Part shown: positions 1-10,028 of the stretch, piece after piece | Layout of the letters: each line of letters opens with the position of its first letter | How positions within the stretch are numbered: the first letter of the stretch is position 1 | Assembly: GCA_015231715.1 (NCBI GenBank) | Contig: JADGBB010000017.1 | Span: 1 to 26,920 of the forward strand | Length of the DNA: 26,920 nucleotides | Direction: 5' to 3' | Source: Candidatus Omnitrophota bacterium | GTDB taxonomy: Bacteria > Omnitrophota > Koll11 > Tantalellales > Tantalellaceae | Program-made: the position numbers and the translations under genes | The notes under the pieces: generated by a model | Database searches by the model: none | The model's input: only the letters and a program-made list of their open reading frames with translations | What the model was told of the DNA's origin: nothing

Positions 1-36
1 TTTTCTGATGATTAGGGAGCTGCCTCATCCGTACTT
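1..36. repeat. Fragment of a dispersed inverted-repeat element
   Basis: Bases 1-21 are the reverse complement of 16597-16617 with one mismatch in 21. Bases 24-36 are the exact reverse complement of 16426-16438. In the full element those two blocks lie about 160 bp apart; here they are adjacent, so this copy is rearranged or internally deleted. It begins 17 bases after the 3' end of the flavoenzyme gene and may extend beyond the window. Its function is unknown. Confidence 0.7.
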
Positions 37-53
37 CGATAGAATTTGTACTC

Positions 54-1151
54 TCAAAGTTCGGCGAGTGTTTCTGCGACGATCTCGTCGATCAACTCTT
101 TTACTGACACGATCTTATTGATCCTGGCGACATTGGTGCCGGCAAAAACTACGGCGTTATCGATATCGCCTTCGACTGCGTCAATTAAAGCTTTAGCAAT
201 ACAATATTGTACCGTAGCCGGATTGCAGGTTCTTAAACATTGATAATTACAGCTGAAATCTTTTTTCTCTCCGCGAAGTATATCTGCAATGAATTTTGTT
301 TTTATTGCTTTTGCAGGCATTCCTACCGGACTTTGTATGAATACTACATCATCTTCAGTAGCATCAAGATACGCTTGTTTAAATGAATCAGCCGCTGTAC
401 ATTCAGTTGTAGCTACAAATCTACTCCCAATCTGAACACCTTTTGCACCCATTTTAAGATATTTAGCTACGTCTTTACCGTCAAATATACCTCCGGCGGG
501 TATAACCGGAATACTTATTCCGTATTCTTTTTCATATTTCCACACTAATTCCAAAAGACCTTGCACAGCGATCTCAAGCAAAAGGTCATTGTCCTGCTTC
601 CCCCTTAGGGCCTCTAATTCTAGAATACTGTAACCTGCTATATGCCCTCCGGACATCGGTCCTTCAAGAATAAAAGCGTCCGGGAATCTGTTATAGCGTC
701 TTTTCCATGTTTTAAGTATAAGTTCCGCGCCTCTTGCTGAGGCAACTATAGGTATAAGTTTTGTGTTTGACCCTTCTGTAAATTCCGGCAGGCTTATCGG
801 CAATCCGGCACCTGAAATGATATAATCTACATTTTCTTTAGCAGCAGTCCTTGCCATATCTTCAAAATTACTCAAAGCTACCATGATATTGACTCCAATA
901 ACCCCGTCAGATAACTCCCTAGCCTCTTTTATCTGCATCTGCAAATGTTCTCTGGAACACTTTGGCACATCTCTTCTGTTTTCAGGGATATCAGGCGCTA
1001 AACCTACACTGGCAATAGTCCCTCCGGCCCCGCAATTAGCTACAGCTGCAGCCAAAGGAGCTGTTGAAACTCTCACTCCCATACCGCCCTGTATAATAGG
1101 CACTTCTATACGCAAATCCCCCAGGATCAATGGATCAAGTTTATCTTTCAT
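54..1151 (-). CDS. Nitronate monooxygenase / FabK-like FMN-dependent TIM-barrel enzyme
   Basis: A 365-residue cytosolic protein of the 2-nitropropane dioxygenase (NMO)/enoyl-ACP reductase II superfamily. QGGMG (21-25) is the N-terminal FMN loop, SGGHIAG (167-173) carries the family His (H170), and AGGIF (219-223) with GSRFVATTEC (242-251) forms the phosphate-binding end of the barrel. The C-terminus is Cys-rich (C301, C305, C309, C317), a pattern I associate with the anaerobe-type NMO subgroup. Nitronate oxidation and acyl chain reduction (FabK) cannot be separated by eye. I chose the start at 1151 because GAAGGA lies six bases upstream. An in-frame start at 1265 would add 38 residues that merely translate the promoter and its tandem repeat, including a repeated MSTSKNS. 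The gene is transcribed alone. Confidence 0.87.
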   Translation of the reverse strand: MKDKLDPLILGDLRIEVPIIQGGMGVRVSTAPLAAAVANCGAGGTIASVGLAPDIPENRRDVPKCSREHLQMQIKEARELSDGVIGVNIMVALSNFEDMARTAAKENVDYIISGAGLPISLPEFTEGSNTKLIPIVASARGAELILKTWKRRYNRFPDAFILEGPMSGGHIAGYSILELEALRGKQDNDLLLEIAVQGLLELVWKYEKEYGISIPVIPAGGIFDGKDVAKYLKMGAKGVQIGSRFVATTECTAADSFKQAYLDATEDDVVFIQSPVGMPAKAIKTKFIADILRGEKKDFSCNYQCLRTCNPATVQYCIAKALIDAVEGDIDNAVVFAGTNVARINKIVSVKELIDEIVAETLAEL

Positions 1152-1190
1152 TTTTTTCCTTCGGTAATATTTATGACACCAACTAAGTAA

Positions 1191-1244
1191 TGAATTTTTC
1201 GAAGTCGACATTATAAATGAGTTTTTAGAAGTCGACATTATACA
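1191..1244. repeat. 27-bp tandem duplication carrying two -10 elements
   Basis: Bases 1191-1217 and 1218-1244 are two copies of a 27-bp unit with few differences. On the minus strand each unit holds TATAATGTCGACTTC, so the -10 hexamer and a GTCGAC palindrome are both duplicated in front of the flavoenzyme gene. Only the upstream copy has a good -35 partner. Confidence 0.8.
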
Positions 1245-1265
1245 AGAAAGTCGGCCATTTAACAA
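1237..1265 (-). promoter_or_regulatory. Promoter of the flavoenzyme gene
   Basis: On the minus strand, TTGTTA (1260-1265), a 17-bp spacer and TATAAT (1237-1242). The predicted start is near 1230, giving a leader of about 79 bases before the start codon at 1151. A second TATAAT at 1210-1215 lies 27 bp downstream without a recognisable -35. The GTCGAC palindrome directly after each -10 could be an operator, but that is speculation. Confidence 0.65.
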
Positions 1266-1286
1266 TATAAACCGACAAACAAAATG

Positions 1287-2722
1287 CTAAAAAGAAAAAG
1301 AAAGGCTTACAGAAAGATATATATCTTCATCATTGTCAGGCGAAGTGTAAGCCTCACCGGGGAAAAAATATCCGTATTCCACTAGTAATTGAAGATCAGA
1401 AAGTATGTTCCATTTGATCGTAAGATCAATCTCATATCCTATATCACAAGAATTTGCCGAAGCTTCGTAATCCGATATTCCTCCCTGTGATTCTGCTTTA
1501 TAGAACCTAAAAAATTCAGCGGAAACATTCAAATCCCTAAAAAATTTCCATTTTTCTAAAGGAAAAAGATCTATTCCGGCCCGATAGAACATTATGTTAG
1601 AAAATCTCGGTGCCAAAGCATATCCTGTAGGAAGATATCCAAAATACATAAAATTTTTGTCTTTACCTGTAAGATTTCCATCGATAGTATTTGTAACATC
1701 AACTCTGTCCGGATCACCGCTAGCACAAGCAAACTGCCCGCTAATTCCGGGTCTAGAGTAAATATCAGCTTCGTATCTAATTTCAACATCACATGCCCAC
1801 GCTTCGATGTCAGATCGTTCATTGCTAACACTAGTATAACTTTTGCCCATTTCATATATAACTTCCGTCAAATAAGTTAACCCTTCAAGTAACTCTCCTT
1901 CGGCGCCTAACCCAAAATACAATGAATCATATCCATAGTCTTGAGCTACATCTTCGGGATCTTCATTTGTTTCATCCATCTGATATAAAGAATATCCATA
2001 AAATCTATGCCCCGATATCCCACGGTAATCCGGTTCTATTCCGAAAAAATATCTTTCACTTTTTTTATCATAACCAGGCACACTTGAATCAATGTTATCC
2101 TCATACGGCAAAGTTCTCACAGCCATTGCCTTTACCCCCCAATTCCCGGGGAGATATCTGACCGCAAAACCGTCGTTGACATTGCTGTATGCTATACCCT
2201 GCCCGATGCTGTAATATTTTCTGCCGATATCTATCCATACCGGATCATAATCCAAAGTTCCGTAAATATACTCAAGATGCGGGCCGTCATGATCGGCTCC
2301 GCCTGCTGTATCATCAGGACGCCTGTATATATGCTGATCTTTGAATCTCATATAAAAAGTATGTTCGTTACTGAACTGCTCCGATCCGCTTGTTCTTAAT
2401 GCCGCCTTAAACCACAACCGTGTATCCCACATGTAGGTATAATCGTAATAGTCAGTGACCGAACTATTATTATCATCATCTGTGTAATCGGTATATCTAA
2501 AATCTACCCATCCTCCAAAATCATAAACAAATTCATCTGTTTGAGACAAAATTTCTGTTTCAGTGGATTCCAAAGCTTTTCGAGTATCTTCTTCAATTCT
2601 TTTTTCTTGATTCTGAGTGAGAGCATACGATGAAAAAGCAAACAATAAAAATAAACTACAAATGACAAATAAAAAAAATATTGATCTCGAATTAAGTTGT
2701 TTATAAAAACTTTTTTTATTTT

Positions 2723-2726
<4 letters not shown>
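1287..2726 (-). CDS. Putative outer-membrane beta-barrel protein
   Basis: A 479-residue secreted protein. A basic N-terminus and hydrophobic segment (about 15-35, cleavage probably after SYA) form a signal peptide. The rest is rich in alternating aromatic/polar strands and ends in SLSFSF, with the C-terminal Phe typical of barrels recognised by the BAM complex. It loosely resembles alginate-export/porin-like barrels, but no substrate can be assigned. The start is TTG (2724-2726) and overlaps the TGA stop of the upstream gene by four bases, with GGAG about ten bases upstream; translation is probably coupled. The mature N-terminus carries NQEKRIEED (39-47), nearly the same as a motif at the N-terminus of its upstream neighbour. 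I did not recognise a specific family. Confidence 0.75.
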
Positions 2727-4237
<1,511 letters not shown>

Positions 4238-4244
<7 letters not shown>

Positions 4245-5899
4245 TGCTGCTTTAGGGTTAGATCCATAGCTGTATAACTGGTTGTACTTCTGAATTCGTC
4301 AGGATCATCTTGTCTTCCGGCTATCGTCTTGTACTCCGGCACATAATGTCCGTTAAAACTTAATTCGGTTGTTTCTCCGATAACAAAATTTATATTCCCG
4401 TTAAACAAACAATATGGTTTTATCTTAAACCATTCCTGTTTCATGTCATTAAGCGAAAAGGAATCAAAGGAACTTTCGGTTCTGTATCCGGCCCCCAAAC
4501 CTATACTAATTCTATCAGTAATTCCAACGGCTAAATTGATATCAAAAAGATAATAATTTTGGGGCTGAACACCGGCAGAATAAGTTGTTGAGTTTCCAAG
4601 CAAAAAAAGTGAATATTCTGTCCCGGAAGTATAATTATCCAGCGGATATTTAAAAATATTGTACGGATCAATAAAATTTTGTGAACCGTTATATTGAGAC
4701 TTGTCCATCCATGTAATATCTTTTTCGGCAGATAAACTGACAGACCATTGTTTAGCACGTAGTTTAGGTTTGGTCGTTATTTTTCTACTGCCCTCTTCAG
4801 CTTTACTGCGTCCGGCACGATGAAAATATCCAATGGCTATTCGTGGTTTCATGTTATAGTAAACAAGATTTTTACGAGGATAGTTATTAATTGCACCGCT
4901 TGATAACTGCCTGCTGTAATCCAACTGCTGTTCAGCTATTCTAGAATCAGAAGATATCCCTATCTCAATATTTTCTAAAGGGCGGCAGCGCAATCTCAAC
5001 GGTATCTGAAAATCATTTTCTCTTCCATATGTTCCCTTTACTTCATCTGCTATAACGCCATTGCTATATTGATTGTATCTATACTCATATTTGTAAGGGG
5101 TAGCATATCTAATACCGGTTAAGAAATCTACATTATCAGTTATTCCCAGTCCAATTTTAGCAAATGGAATAAAATGTTCTCCTAGTCCATGTGAATACTT
5201 ATAATATACTGACGTGAATAAGATTTCTTTATCAATTTCACCATTTATATATTCTGACCCTACTTCAAAACTCCATTGACCTGTATTTAATAACGGACCC
5301 AAAATAGTACTTATTTCATCGTCATCATTTTCATTTTTTTCATCAAAAGTAACATACCGTAAAGAAAGCGATATCTCTTCATAATTTGAATGAACATGTG
5401 AAAACAAACTATTAGCTGAAGGATATGCAATTGTTGCATCAGATCCTGTTTTTTGCCTTCGTTCTAGAATATTAAAACATAATTCAACATCAGAAAGCCT
5501 TATTCGTGTTCCTCCATAATAATCCCTAAAAAAATCAATCTCAAATTGCTGCACACTTTTAAGATTTCTATTTGGCTCATATGAATATCTTGTGTAGCTT
5601 GTTGGTAGAGTTTCTACCTCCCCTGCCGTTATTTCAAAAGAAGAAACCGGTGAAAAAGATATACTGTTATCGAATGAAACATAGTAAGGTGAAGCATCAT
5701 TATCCTCGTAATCGGATCTTCCGTTAGTCCCTTTATCCGACATCTGATAATAATGAGTGTTGCCTTTGTATAACAGAGAACCTTCAGGAACTAGCGGTCC
5801 ATAAACACCGTCCAGGTCTGCTCCGGCGTAACAATTGTTACCAAAAAAAACAGAAGCAGCTATGATCACAAGAAAAAAACATCGGCCTTTTTTAGTCAT
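4238..5899 (-). CDS. Putative outer-membrane beta-barrel protein
   Basis: 553 residues. MTKKGRCFFLVIIAASVFFG with cleavage after NNCYA (about residue 25) is a textbook signal peptide. The body consists of many alternating strands rich in Tyr, Ser and Asn with polar loops, for example AIGYFHRAG and FDINLAVGITDRISIGLGAGY. The protein ends in DLTLKQQF, with the C-terminal Phe expected of an outer-membrane barrel. I set the start at 5899 because AGGGGG lies five bases upstream; an in-frame ATG at 5950 adds 17 residues across the promoter -10 and would spoil the signal peptide. No transported substrate is apparent. It converges on the low-complexity gene eight bases away and may belong to the same surface apparatus. 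Confidence 0.78.
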
Positions 5900-5919
5900 G
5901 ATATCCCCCTTGAATATCA

Positions 5920-5947
5920 AGTATACCACAATCGCTGAATATGCCAG
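5920..5947 (-). promoter_or_regulatory. Promoter of the 553-aa barrel gene
   Basis: On the minus strand, CTGGCA (5942-5947), a 16-bp spacer and TATACT (5920-5925). The predicted start near 5913 leaves a very short leader with the AGGGGG ribosome binding site. The rest of 5950-6069 shows only AT-rich sequence and a small ACTTC/GAAGT hairpin near 6016-6030. Confidence 0.5.
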
Positions 5948-6069
5948 CATTCAGAACAAAATAATTCAAACTCCGTTTAAATTATTTTCTTATTTAATTT
6001 TGAATTGAAATTTTTACTTCGTTGAAGTGTTTTGTATTTCAGTAGCCCTCATTCCGAGGCCCTGAACTA

Positions 6070-8697
6070 TTACCCTTTTTTTACAACATATTCTTTGATC
6101 GCTGATTTTAATTTATCAACATCTATCGGCTTACTGATGTATCCGTTCATCCCGGCTTCTATGCATTTTCCTTCAACCCAATCCATTACATGAGCGGTAA
6201 GCGCTAGTATCGGAACAGTTTTGTCTATATCTCTACGTATTATTTTCGCCGCTTCAAATCCGTCTATTTTTGGCATTCTTAGATCCATAAGAATTATATC
6301 GAATTTTTTCTTCTTAATTGCTGCGACCGTTTCAACACCGTCGCGGGCAAATTGCACCTTGCAGTTTTCTTCCTGGAACATCATTTTCATTAATTCTCTG
6401 TTATCCTCGTCATCATCGGCAATAAGAATATCAACACCATCAAGAAGAATTTCTTCGGTAATTATTTTAGGCTTTGGTTTTTCTTCTATACTTTCCGCAA
6501 TATGTTTTTCCATTTCTATCTCAAAAAAGAAAGTACTTCCTTCACCTTCTTTAGACTCTACATTGATCGTTCCTCCCATCTCCTCCACAATAGTTTTTAC
6601 AATATGCAGCCCCATACCGACACCGTCTTTTTCTTTTCCCTTACCAAGTTCATAAAATCTTGAATAAGGATCAAATATGTATTTGATCTTGTCTTCCGGG
6701 ATACCGAATCCAGAGTCTTTTACAATAAATTTGACAATGCTGATCTGATCATTATCTTTCTTTACTTTAGCGCTTATTGATAAACTTATTTCTCCTTTTT
6801 CGGAATATTTTACAGCATTTCCGCATAAGTTTTCCAATATCTGTTTCAGCCGGAGCGAATCACTTATAAGTTTTTCCGGCACATCACAAGTGATATCATA
6901 CGAAAACTTTATCTTTTTATCCCCTATCAGCACATCCACAGTTTTCCTGATATCTTCTGCTAAAGCGCTGAGCGAAACAGAGCTTTTATGCATTCGCACT
7001 TTGCCTTTTTCTAAAGCTGATATATCCACTATCCCCTCAATTAAGCTTATAAGGTCAGTCCCTTTTCTTTTTATCATCCCGCAATAATTCTTCTGTTCTT
7101 TTGTAAGGTCAGACTTGAACAACAGATCAACAAAACCATTTATAACATTCATAGGCGTACGTATATCATGCGAGATATTCATCAAAAATTCAGTTTTTGC
7201 TTTATTAATGTATTCCGCTTTGTCTTTAGCTTCTTGAAGGGCTTGTTTTGCCATTTTGCGTTCAGTAATATCCTCAACTGCCAACAGTATGAACTCTTTT
7301 TTATCTCCTAGGTCAGGAATTATAGTTCTGGCATTTAACCGCATTATTTTATGACCTATAATTTCAAAATGATGTTCGACTTCAAAATTTTCTATTGTAG
7401 AATTTTCGGGAAGAATGTTCTCTAGTAATTTTCTTAATAACGGGATATCCCATTGGCCGTTACCCAGATCGTAAATCTTTTTACCGATAGTTTTATCATA
7501 TTCTACTTGAAAATTTTCACAGAATGATTTATTGATAGAGACTACACATAAATCCATGTCCAGCACTAAAAGCGGTTCAATTATAGTTTCAACTATCTTT
7601 TCGGCATATGCTTTTTCATTTGAGATCCTTTCTTTTTCTTTTTGTTTTTCAGTAAGATCCTGGTAAAGAGCTACTATCTCGCCCGATGGCAGTTTATAAA
7701 CATAATTTTCATACCATGCCTCCAGCCGCCCGTCATCGTAAAAAGTTACCGGATGGCGCTCTGGCTTGCCGCTTTTGTATACATTTTTCAACACATCTAG
7801 CAGCCCGAATTCTCTAACAGAAGGGAACGCTTTAGTCACTTTGACACCTATTACTTCATCTTTTTTTATTTTTGATAAGACACAACCGGCTTTGTTAATG
7901 TCTTTAATAATAAAATCTTCACCGCCTTTGACTGCTTCATAAACAGCCACTCCTCCAACCATGTTATCGAATAATTCACTGTACCTGGCCTCACTTAATT
8001 TTAAGCTTTGTTCCCAAAACTTACGGTCGGTCATATCCATTCCGTACATATTTACATATCCGTTTTCGATCATAGGCGCCAGTATAAATATAACATTTTT
8101 ATTTCCTAGATCGACCTCCACATTAACTATCTTTTCAAGATCGACCGATTCTTTGATCTTGTTTTTCAAAAAACCAGACAAATAGTTTTCTACTGTTTGT
8201 CCGCTGTTCTCAAACAATACCTTAGCAGCTTTATTAGCATAAATAAGATCACCTTCATTTGTAACTCTCAAAACCGGATTCGGATTTTCTGAAGGGAACT
8301 TCGAAAGTTCATATATTATTTTTTCATCTTTTTTTATTTTTGTAGTCACTTTGAACAGTACGTTTATTCCGCCTTTCATGTGCGGAGTAACTTTTACTTC
8401 ATACCAATTATCGTACGGCGGGATCCCAAAATATGTCTCGAAGAAAAGAGGAATTTTTTCTTTTATGGCTTTTGTGTAGTTTTTTTCGAACTCTGAACCG
8501 CGAGCTTCCGGGAAAACCTCAAATAGTTCATATCCAAGAACTTCCTTTTTATCCCGTCCAAGAAGTATTTCGGCAGATCTATTGAAAAGTTTTACTGTAA
8601 AGTCTTCGTCTAGAACAAAAAAACCGTCACTAATATCATCTACCACCTGCTCAAATAAAAAACCAAGATCCTCTTTTTTCATAAACGGAGTTTTCAT
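6070..8697 (-). CDS. Soluble hybrid histidine kinase with four PAS domains and a C-terminal receiver
   Basis: 875 residues without membrane segments, so a cytosolic sensor. In order: PAS-like domains at about 10-120, 130-226, 236-352 and 358-482 (each ends in a DMTDRK/DLTEKQ/DITERK-type linker). Then HisKA (498-560, phospho-acceptor H510 in SHDIRTPMN), HATPase (N627 in the N-box, DSGFGIP at 661-667, GVGMGLHIV at 692-700) and a receiver (756-870; acidic DDDED, phospho-acceptor D805 in MDLRMP, K856 in SKP). All catalytic residues are present. As a hybrid kinase it should pass phosphate from H510 to D805 and on to an Hpt or other partner not encoded here. AAAGGA lies seven bases before the ATG. 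It is separated by 67 bases from the upstream signalling operon. Confidence 0.93.
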   Translation of the reverse strand: MKTPFMKKEDLGFLFEQVVDDISDGFFVLDEDFTVKLFNRSAEILLGRDKKEVLGYELFEVFPEARGSEFEKNYTKAIKEKIPLFFETYFGIPPYDNWYEVKVTPHMKGGINVLFKVTTKIKKDEKIIYELSKFPSENPNPVLRVTNEGDLIYANKAAKVLFENSGQTVENYLSGFLKNKIKESVDLEKIVNVEVDLGNKNVIFILAPMIENGYVNMYGMDMTDRKFWEQSLKLSEARYSELFDNMVGGVAVYEAVKGGEDFIIKDINKAGCVLSKIKKDEVIGVKVTKAFPSVREFGLLDVLKNVYKSGKPERHPVTFYDDGRLEAWYENYVYKLPSGEIVALYQDLTEKQKEKERISNEKAYAEKIVETIIEPLLVLDMDLCVVSINKSFCENFQVEYDKTIGKKIYDLGNGQWDIPLLRKLLENILPENSTIENFEVEHHFEIIGHKIMRLNARTIIPDLGDKKEFILLAVEDITERKMAKQALQEAKDKAEYINKAKTEFLMNISHDIRTPMNVINGFVDLLFKSDLTKEQKNYCGMIKRKGTDLISLIEGIVDISALEKGKVRMHKSSVSLSALAEDIRKTVDVLIGDKKIKFSYDITCDVPEKLISDSLRLKQILENLCGNAVKYSEKGEISLSISAKVKKDNDQISIVKFIVKDSGFGIPEDKIKYIFDPYSRFYELGKGKEKDGVGMGLHIVKTIVEEMGGTINVESKEGEGSTFFFEIEMEKHIAESIEEKPKPKIITEEILLDGVDILIADDDEDNRELMKMMFQEENCKVQFARDGVETVAAIKKKKFDIILMDLRMPKIDGFEAAKIIRRDIDKTVPILALTAHVMDWVEGKCIEAGMNGYISKPIDVDKLKSAIKEYVVKKG

Positions 8698-8742
8698 AAA
8701 AGCTTCCTTTGTGGTTACTTTTATTCTACTCCCTTAGTGTGT

Positions 8743-8748
8743 ATTATA
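8743..8748 (-). promoter_or_regulatory. Candidate -10 element of the hybrid kinase gene
   Basis: A perfect TATAAT on the minus strand, 45 bases before the start codon. I find no convincing -35 at 16-18 bp (the hexamer at 17 bp is TGTCTG), so this may be an activator-dependent promoter or chance. It would let the kinase be expressed apart from the upstream operon. Confidence 0.4.
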
Positions 8749-8764
8749 CAACCCTTATAAATTT

Positions 8765-9202
8765 TCAGACACCTATATCCTCATTCCAGAGTTTTGGATT
8801 TTCATCAATAAATTTTTCCATCATTTTAATGCATGTTTCATCCTGCAAAACTTCGACCTTAACACCTCTTGCCCTTAATAGATCTTCTTCACCCATATAT
8901 GTTCTATTTTCCCCGATAACAACATGAGGTATGCCGTAAAGAAGTATGGCTCCTGTGCACATTGAACATGGAGAAAGCGTGGTATATAAAACACAATTTT
9001 TATAAACAAACGAAGATTGCCGTCCGGTGTTCTCCAAAGCGTCCATTTCGCCGTGCAGTATAACGCTTCCCTTTTGCACTCGCCTATTATGTCCGCGCCC
9101 GATTATATCGCCTTTATAAACAATTACCGACCCTATAGGTATCCCGCCTTCCGCCAACCCTATTTCTGCCTGCTCGATAGCCGCTTTCATATATTCGTCC
9201 AT
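8765..9202 (-). CDS. Cytosine deaminase-like nucleobase deaminase (yeast Fcy1 type)
   Basis: A 145-residue zinc deaminase of the cytidine/deoxycytidylate deaminase fold. HGE (50-52) and SPCSMC (78-83) give the zinc ligands H50, C79, C82 and the proton-shuttle E52. It resembles yeast cytosine deaminase more than TadA or guanine deaminase: GRGHNRRVQKGS (35-46), HGEMDALENTGR (50-61), YTTLSPCSMCTGAI (73-86), YGIPHVVIGEN (89-99) and the tail FIDENPKLWNEDIG (131-144) line up with the yeast enzyme as I remember it, including N39 and D142 at its substrate-contact positions. Predicted reaction: cytosine + H2O to uracil + NH3. It is the last gene of the signalling operon, 20 bases after the double receiver, with AAGGAG eight bases before the ATG. 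Substrate assignment is by pattern, not tested. Confidence 0.82.
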   Translation of the reverse strand: MDEYMKAAIEQAEIGLAEGGIPIGSVIVYKGDIIGRGHNRRVQKGSVILHGEMDALENTGRQSSFVYKNCVLYTTLSPCSMCTGAILLYGIPHVVIGENRTYMGEEDLLRARGVKVEVLQDETCIKMMEKFIDENPKLWNEDIGV

Positions 9203-9222
9203 ATCCCAAACTCCTTTTTCCG

Positions 9223-10008
9223 TTAGTATAATACTCGATTAGCTTCTTTCAACAGCTCATAGGGATCATCCGTTTCCACTAAATTCACAAACCCGTATTT
9301 TTCGCATAACCTATTGACAATTGCATGGTTCATATCATCTTTCTCCGGAGTATAAATTATCATCGGGATATAAGACATTTTAGCTATTTGTTTGAATTTA
9401 GCGGCAACTATATCTCCTGAAACATCCGTTAATTTCATTTTTATAAGTATCACATCCGGAAGGTCTGCCGTTATTTTATCCAGGGCCATTCCTCCGTTCT
9501 TAGCGGCATTTACCATATAACCATGACTTAAAAATTCTATCGCTATCTTCTTAAATGCTTCATCATCATCTTCCACGAATAAAACTACTTTTGTTTTTTC
9601 CGGATTTTTAGGAACATCAATATTTATATCCGTATCGTTTTGAGACATAACAATATCTATTTCTTTTAACAGAACATCCAAATCAAAAGGCTTTGTCATA
9701 AACCCTACAACATCGAGATCTTTGAAGATCTGCTCCAAATTTGCTCGTGCTGTAAGAACCAGCACAGGATGCTTTGGCTTGCCCTCAAAATTGCAGATCT
9801 TGTTATAAAAAGCTACCCCGCCCATTACCGGCATATTAATATCCAGAACTATCAGATCCGGCTTAACTGTTTCCAGCTTTTTTAATCCTTCTTCTCCATT
9901 ATAGGCTGTAACTACCTCATATCCTCTTTTTGCTTTGATCTGAAATGCAAGAGCATCAGTGAAATCAACTTCATCATCGATCAATAAAATAGTTTTTTTC
10001 TTTACCAT
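9223..10008 (-). CDS. Double-receiver response regulator with a degenerate second receiver
   Basis: 261 residues, two CheY-like domains and no output domain. Receiver 1 (about 5-122) is intact: acidic DDE (11-13), phospho-acceptor D56 in VLDINMP, T86, K106 in TKP. Receiver 2 (about 140-260) keeps the acidic VEDDDE cluster (145-150), but the phospho-acceptor position is K190 (LIKMKL aligned to VLDINM) and the conserved Lys region reads NLVETDD. It therefore cannot be phosphorylated in the usual way and is probably a pseudo-receiver used for dimerisation or docking. It sits between the receiver-kinase fusion and the deaminase in one operon and is the natural acceptor for the neighbouring kinases. 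Confidence 0.9.
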   Translation of the reverse strand: MVKKKTILLIDDEVDFTDALAFQIKAKRGYEVVTAYNGEEGLKKLETVKPDLIVLDINMPVMGGVAFYNKICNFEGKPKHPVLVLTARANLEQIFKDLDVVGFMTKPFDLDVLLKEIDIVMSQNDTDINIDVPKNPEKTKVVLFVEDDDEAFKKIAIEFLSHGYMVNAAKNGGMALDKITADLPDVILIKMKLTDVSGDIVAAKFKQIAKMSYIPMIIYTPEKDDMNHAIVNRLCEKYGFVNLVETDDPYELLKEANRVLY

Positions 10009-10028
10009 AATTCACATCTCACTAAAAA

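Noticed and set aside
184..196. RNA genes (rRNA, tRNA, tmRNA) anywhere in the window
   Set aside because: I looked for T-loop and anticodon-arm patterns in all gaps between genes and found none; the position given is only a placeholder.
1152..1265. N-terminal extension of the flavoenzyme with duplicated MSTSKNS
   Set aside because: This stretch holds the -35, both -10 elements and the leader; the ribosome binding site is at 1158-1163.
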